Shown here piece after piece: positions 5,171 through 5,811 of a stretch of DNA of 5,811 bases; the first letter of the stretch is position 1; the number at the start of each line of letters is the position of its first letter. The DNA comes from Modestobacter sp. (lineage in GTDB: Bacteria > Actinomycetota > Actinomycetes > Mycobacteriales > Geodermatophilaceae). The DNA is taken from assembly GCA_025965635.1 (NCBI GenBank), contig JAOPWO010000192.1, positions 1 to 5,811 on the forward strand. Reading direction: 5' to 3'. Below the pieces are notes generated by a model that did no database searches, was not told the origin of the DNA, and was given only the letters and a program-made list of their open reading frames with translations. The position numbers and the translations under genes were made by a program.

Positions 5171-5811
5171 ATGACCGACGCCCTGCGCGCCTCCGGGCTG
5201 CCCACCGACGTCCGGCTCGCCATCGCCGAGATCGCCGGCGCGGCCGGCGCCTGGTGCCCCGCCCTGGCCCCTGGCGGCGACCGGATCGCCTACGTCTCCG
5301 ACCGTTCCGGCATCCCGCGGCTGGAGGTCGCCACCCTGGACCAGCAGACCCCGCCGGCGGTGCTGTCCGGTCCGGCCGAGGAGGTGGTCTCGGTCGCCTG
5401 GTCGCCGGACGGCACGTGGCTGGCCTACCTGGTCAGCCCGGGCGGCTCGATCTGCGCCGAGCTGCACGCCGTCCGTCCCGACGGCACCGACCGGCACCTG
5501 GTCGCCGGCGCCGACCCGCGGGCGACCGTGTTCGCCGGCGGGTGGACGTCGATCGCCGACCACTACGTCTGCTCCATCGCCCCCGGCGACGGACCGGACG
5601 CCGACGTCGTCCTGGTCGACGTGGTCAGCGGAGCGCAGCGCGTGCTGGCCCGCGGCGGCTTCCTCGCGGTCACCTCGGTGGCCCCCGGCGAGCAGCTCCT
5701 GCTGGCCCGGCGCGGCCCGCGCGGGCACCGGCACATCGTGCTCGTCGACGTCGCCACCGGGGTGCAGCGGCGGGTGCTGCCGCTGGGTGCGCCCGGCGGC
5801 GCGGCGTCCGA
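5171..5811 (+). CDS. S9-peptidase-like / TolB-like beta-propeller protein, N-terminal part (cut by window edge)
   Basis: The 213 visible residues form PD40/WD40-like propeller blades: PALAPGGDRIAYVSDRSGIP (30-49) followed by RLEVATLD, SVAWSPDGTWLAYLVS (74-89) with ELHAVRPDGTDRHLV (97-111), a less regular blade at about 118-160 with VVLVDVVSGAQRVL (146-159), and TSVAPGEQLLLARRG (168-182) with HIVLVDVATGVQRRV (188-202). The leading strand, blade pattern and absence of a signal peptide fit a cytoplasmic S9 (prolyl oligopeptidase / acylaminoacyl-peptidase) propeller, whose alpha/beta-hydrolase domain with the Ser-Asp-His triad would lie beyond the right edge. That domain is not visible, so a TolB-like propeller protein remains possible. 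It follows the NAGGN amidotransferase by 96 bases on the same strand and is probably part of the same cluster. Start ATG 5171 is set by the AGGAGGTGA just upstream. Confidence 0.78.
   Translation, partial: MTDALRASGLPTDVRLAIAEIAGAAGAWCPALAPGGDRIAYVSDRSGIPRLEVATLDQQTPPAVLSGPAEEVVSVAWSPDGTWLAYLVSPGGSICAELHAVRPDGTDRHLVAGADPRATVFAGGWTSIADHYVCSIAPGDGPDADVVLVDVVSGAQRVLARGGFLAVTSVAPGEQLLLARRGPRGHRHIVLVDVATGVQRRVLPLGAPGGAAS

Noticed and set aside
3737..5734. 665-codon open frame on the minus strand opposite the amidotransferase and propeller gene
   Set aside because: It is antisense to two well-matched coding regions, has an Arg/Gly/His/Val-rich low-complexity composition and no recognisable domain; GC-rich codon bias keeps the opposite frame open.
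1..5811. CRISPR arrays, insertion sequences, tRNA or rRNA genes, toxin-antitoxin or phage genes
   Set aside because: No direct-repeat arrays, transposase motifs, terminal repeats with target duplications, cloverleaf sequences or matching small genes were seen on either strand.

Overview
The window is about three-quarters G+C, with G/C at almost every third codon position, GTG and ATG starts and strong GGAGG-type ribosome binding sites. Together with a SepH-type cell-division protein, found only in Actinobacteria, this points to a high-GC actinomycete. The protein flavour is compatible with Geodermatophilaceae (Blastococcus, Geodermatophilus, Modestobacter), but that family-level placement is inference.

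Layout, left to right. (1) 1-470, minus strand: N-terminal 156 residues of a renalase-like NAD(P)/FAD oxidoreductase that runs off the left edge. (2) 471-556: a short divergent control region with two inverted repeats. (3) 557-1378, plus strand: a SpoU/TrmH-family RNA 2'-O-ribose methyltransferase with an unusual Asn-to-Gly change in motif 3. (4) A 34-base convergent gap with a possible bidirectional terminator. (5) 1413-1886, minus strand: a small two-helix membrane protein of the actinobacterial 'general stress protein' family. (6) 1887-2056: a gap with a candidate ECF-sigma (SigR/SigH-like) promoter and a perfect 15-bp stem-loop. (7) 2057-2989, minus strand: sepH. (8) 2990-3289: a 300-base divergent intergenic region. 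(9) 3290-5074, plus strand: an intact N-acetylglutaminylglutamine amidotransferase (asnO type). (10) 5171-5811, plus strand: the N-terminal beta-propeller part of an S9-peptidase-like or TolB-like protein that runs off the right edge.

How the genes fit together. The clearest pathway signal is osmoprotection. The amidotransferase makes the terminal amide of the dipeptide osmolyte NAGGN. In Proteobacteria its partners are an ATP-grasp/GNAT synthetase (ngg) and an M42 peptidase. Here the next gene on the same strand is instead a propeller protein with the look of an S9 peptidase, so this may be an actinobacterial version of the NAGGN cluster with a different peptidase. The synthetase would be expected beyond the right edge. 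The general stress gene next door has a stress-type promoter candidate of its own, separated from sepH by a strong hairpin. The remaining genes look like ordinary chromosomal neighbours. I see no mobile element, CRISPR array, tRNA or rRNA.
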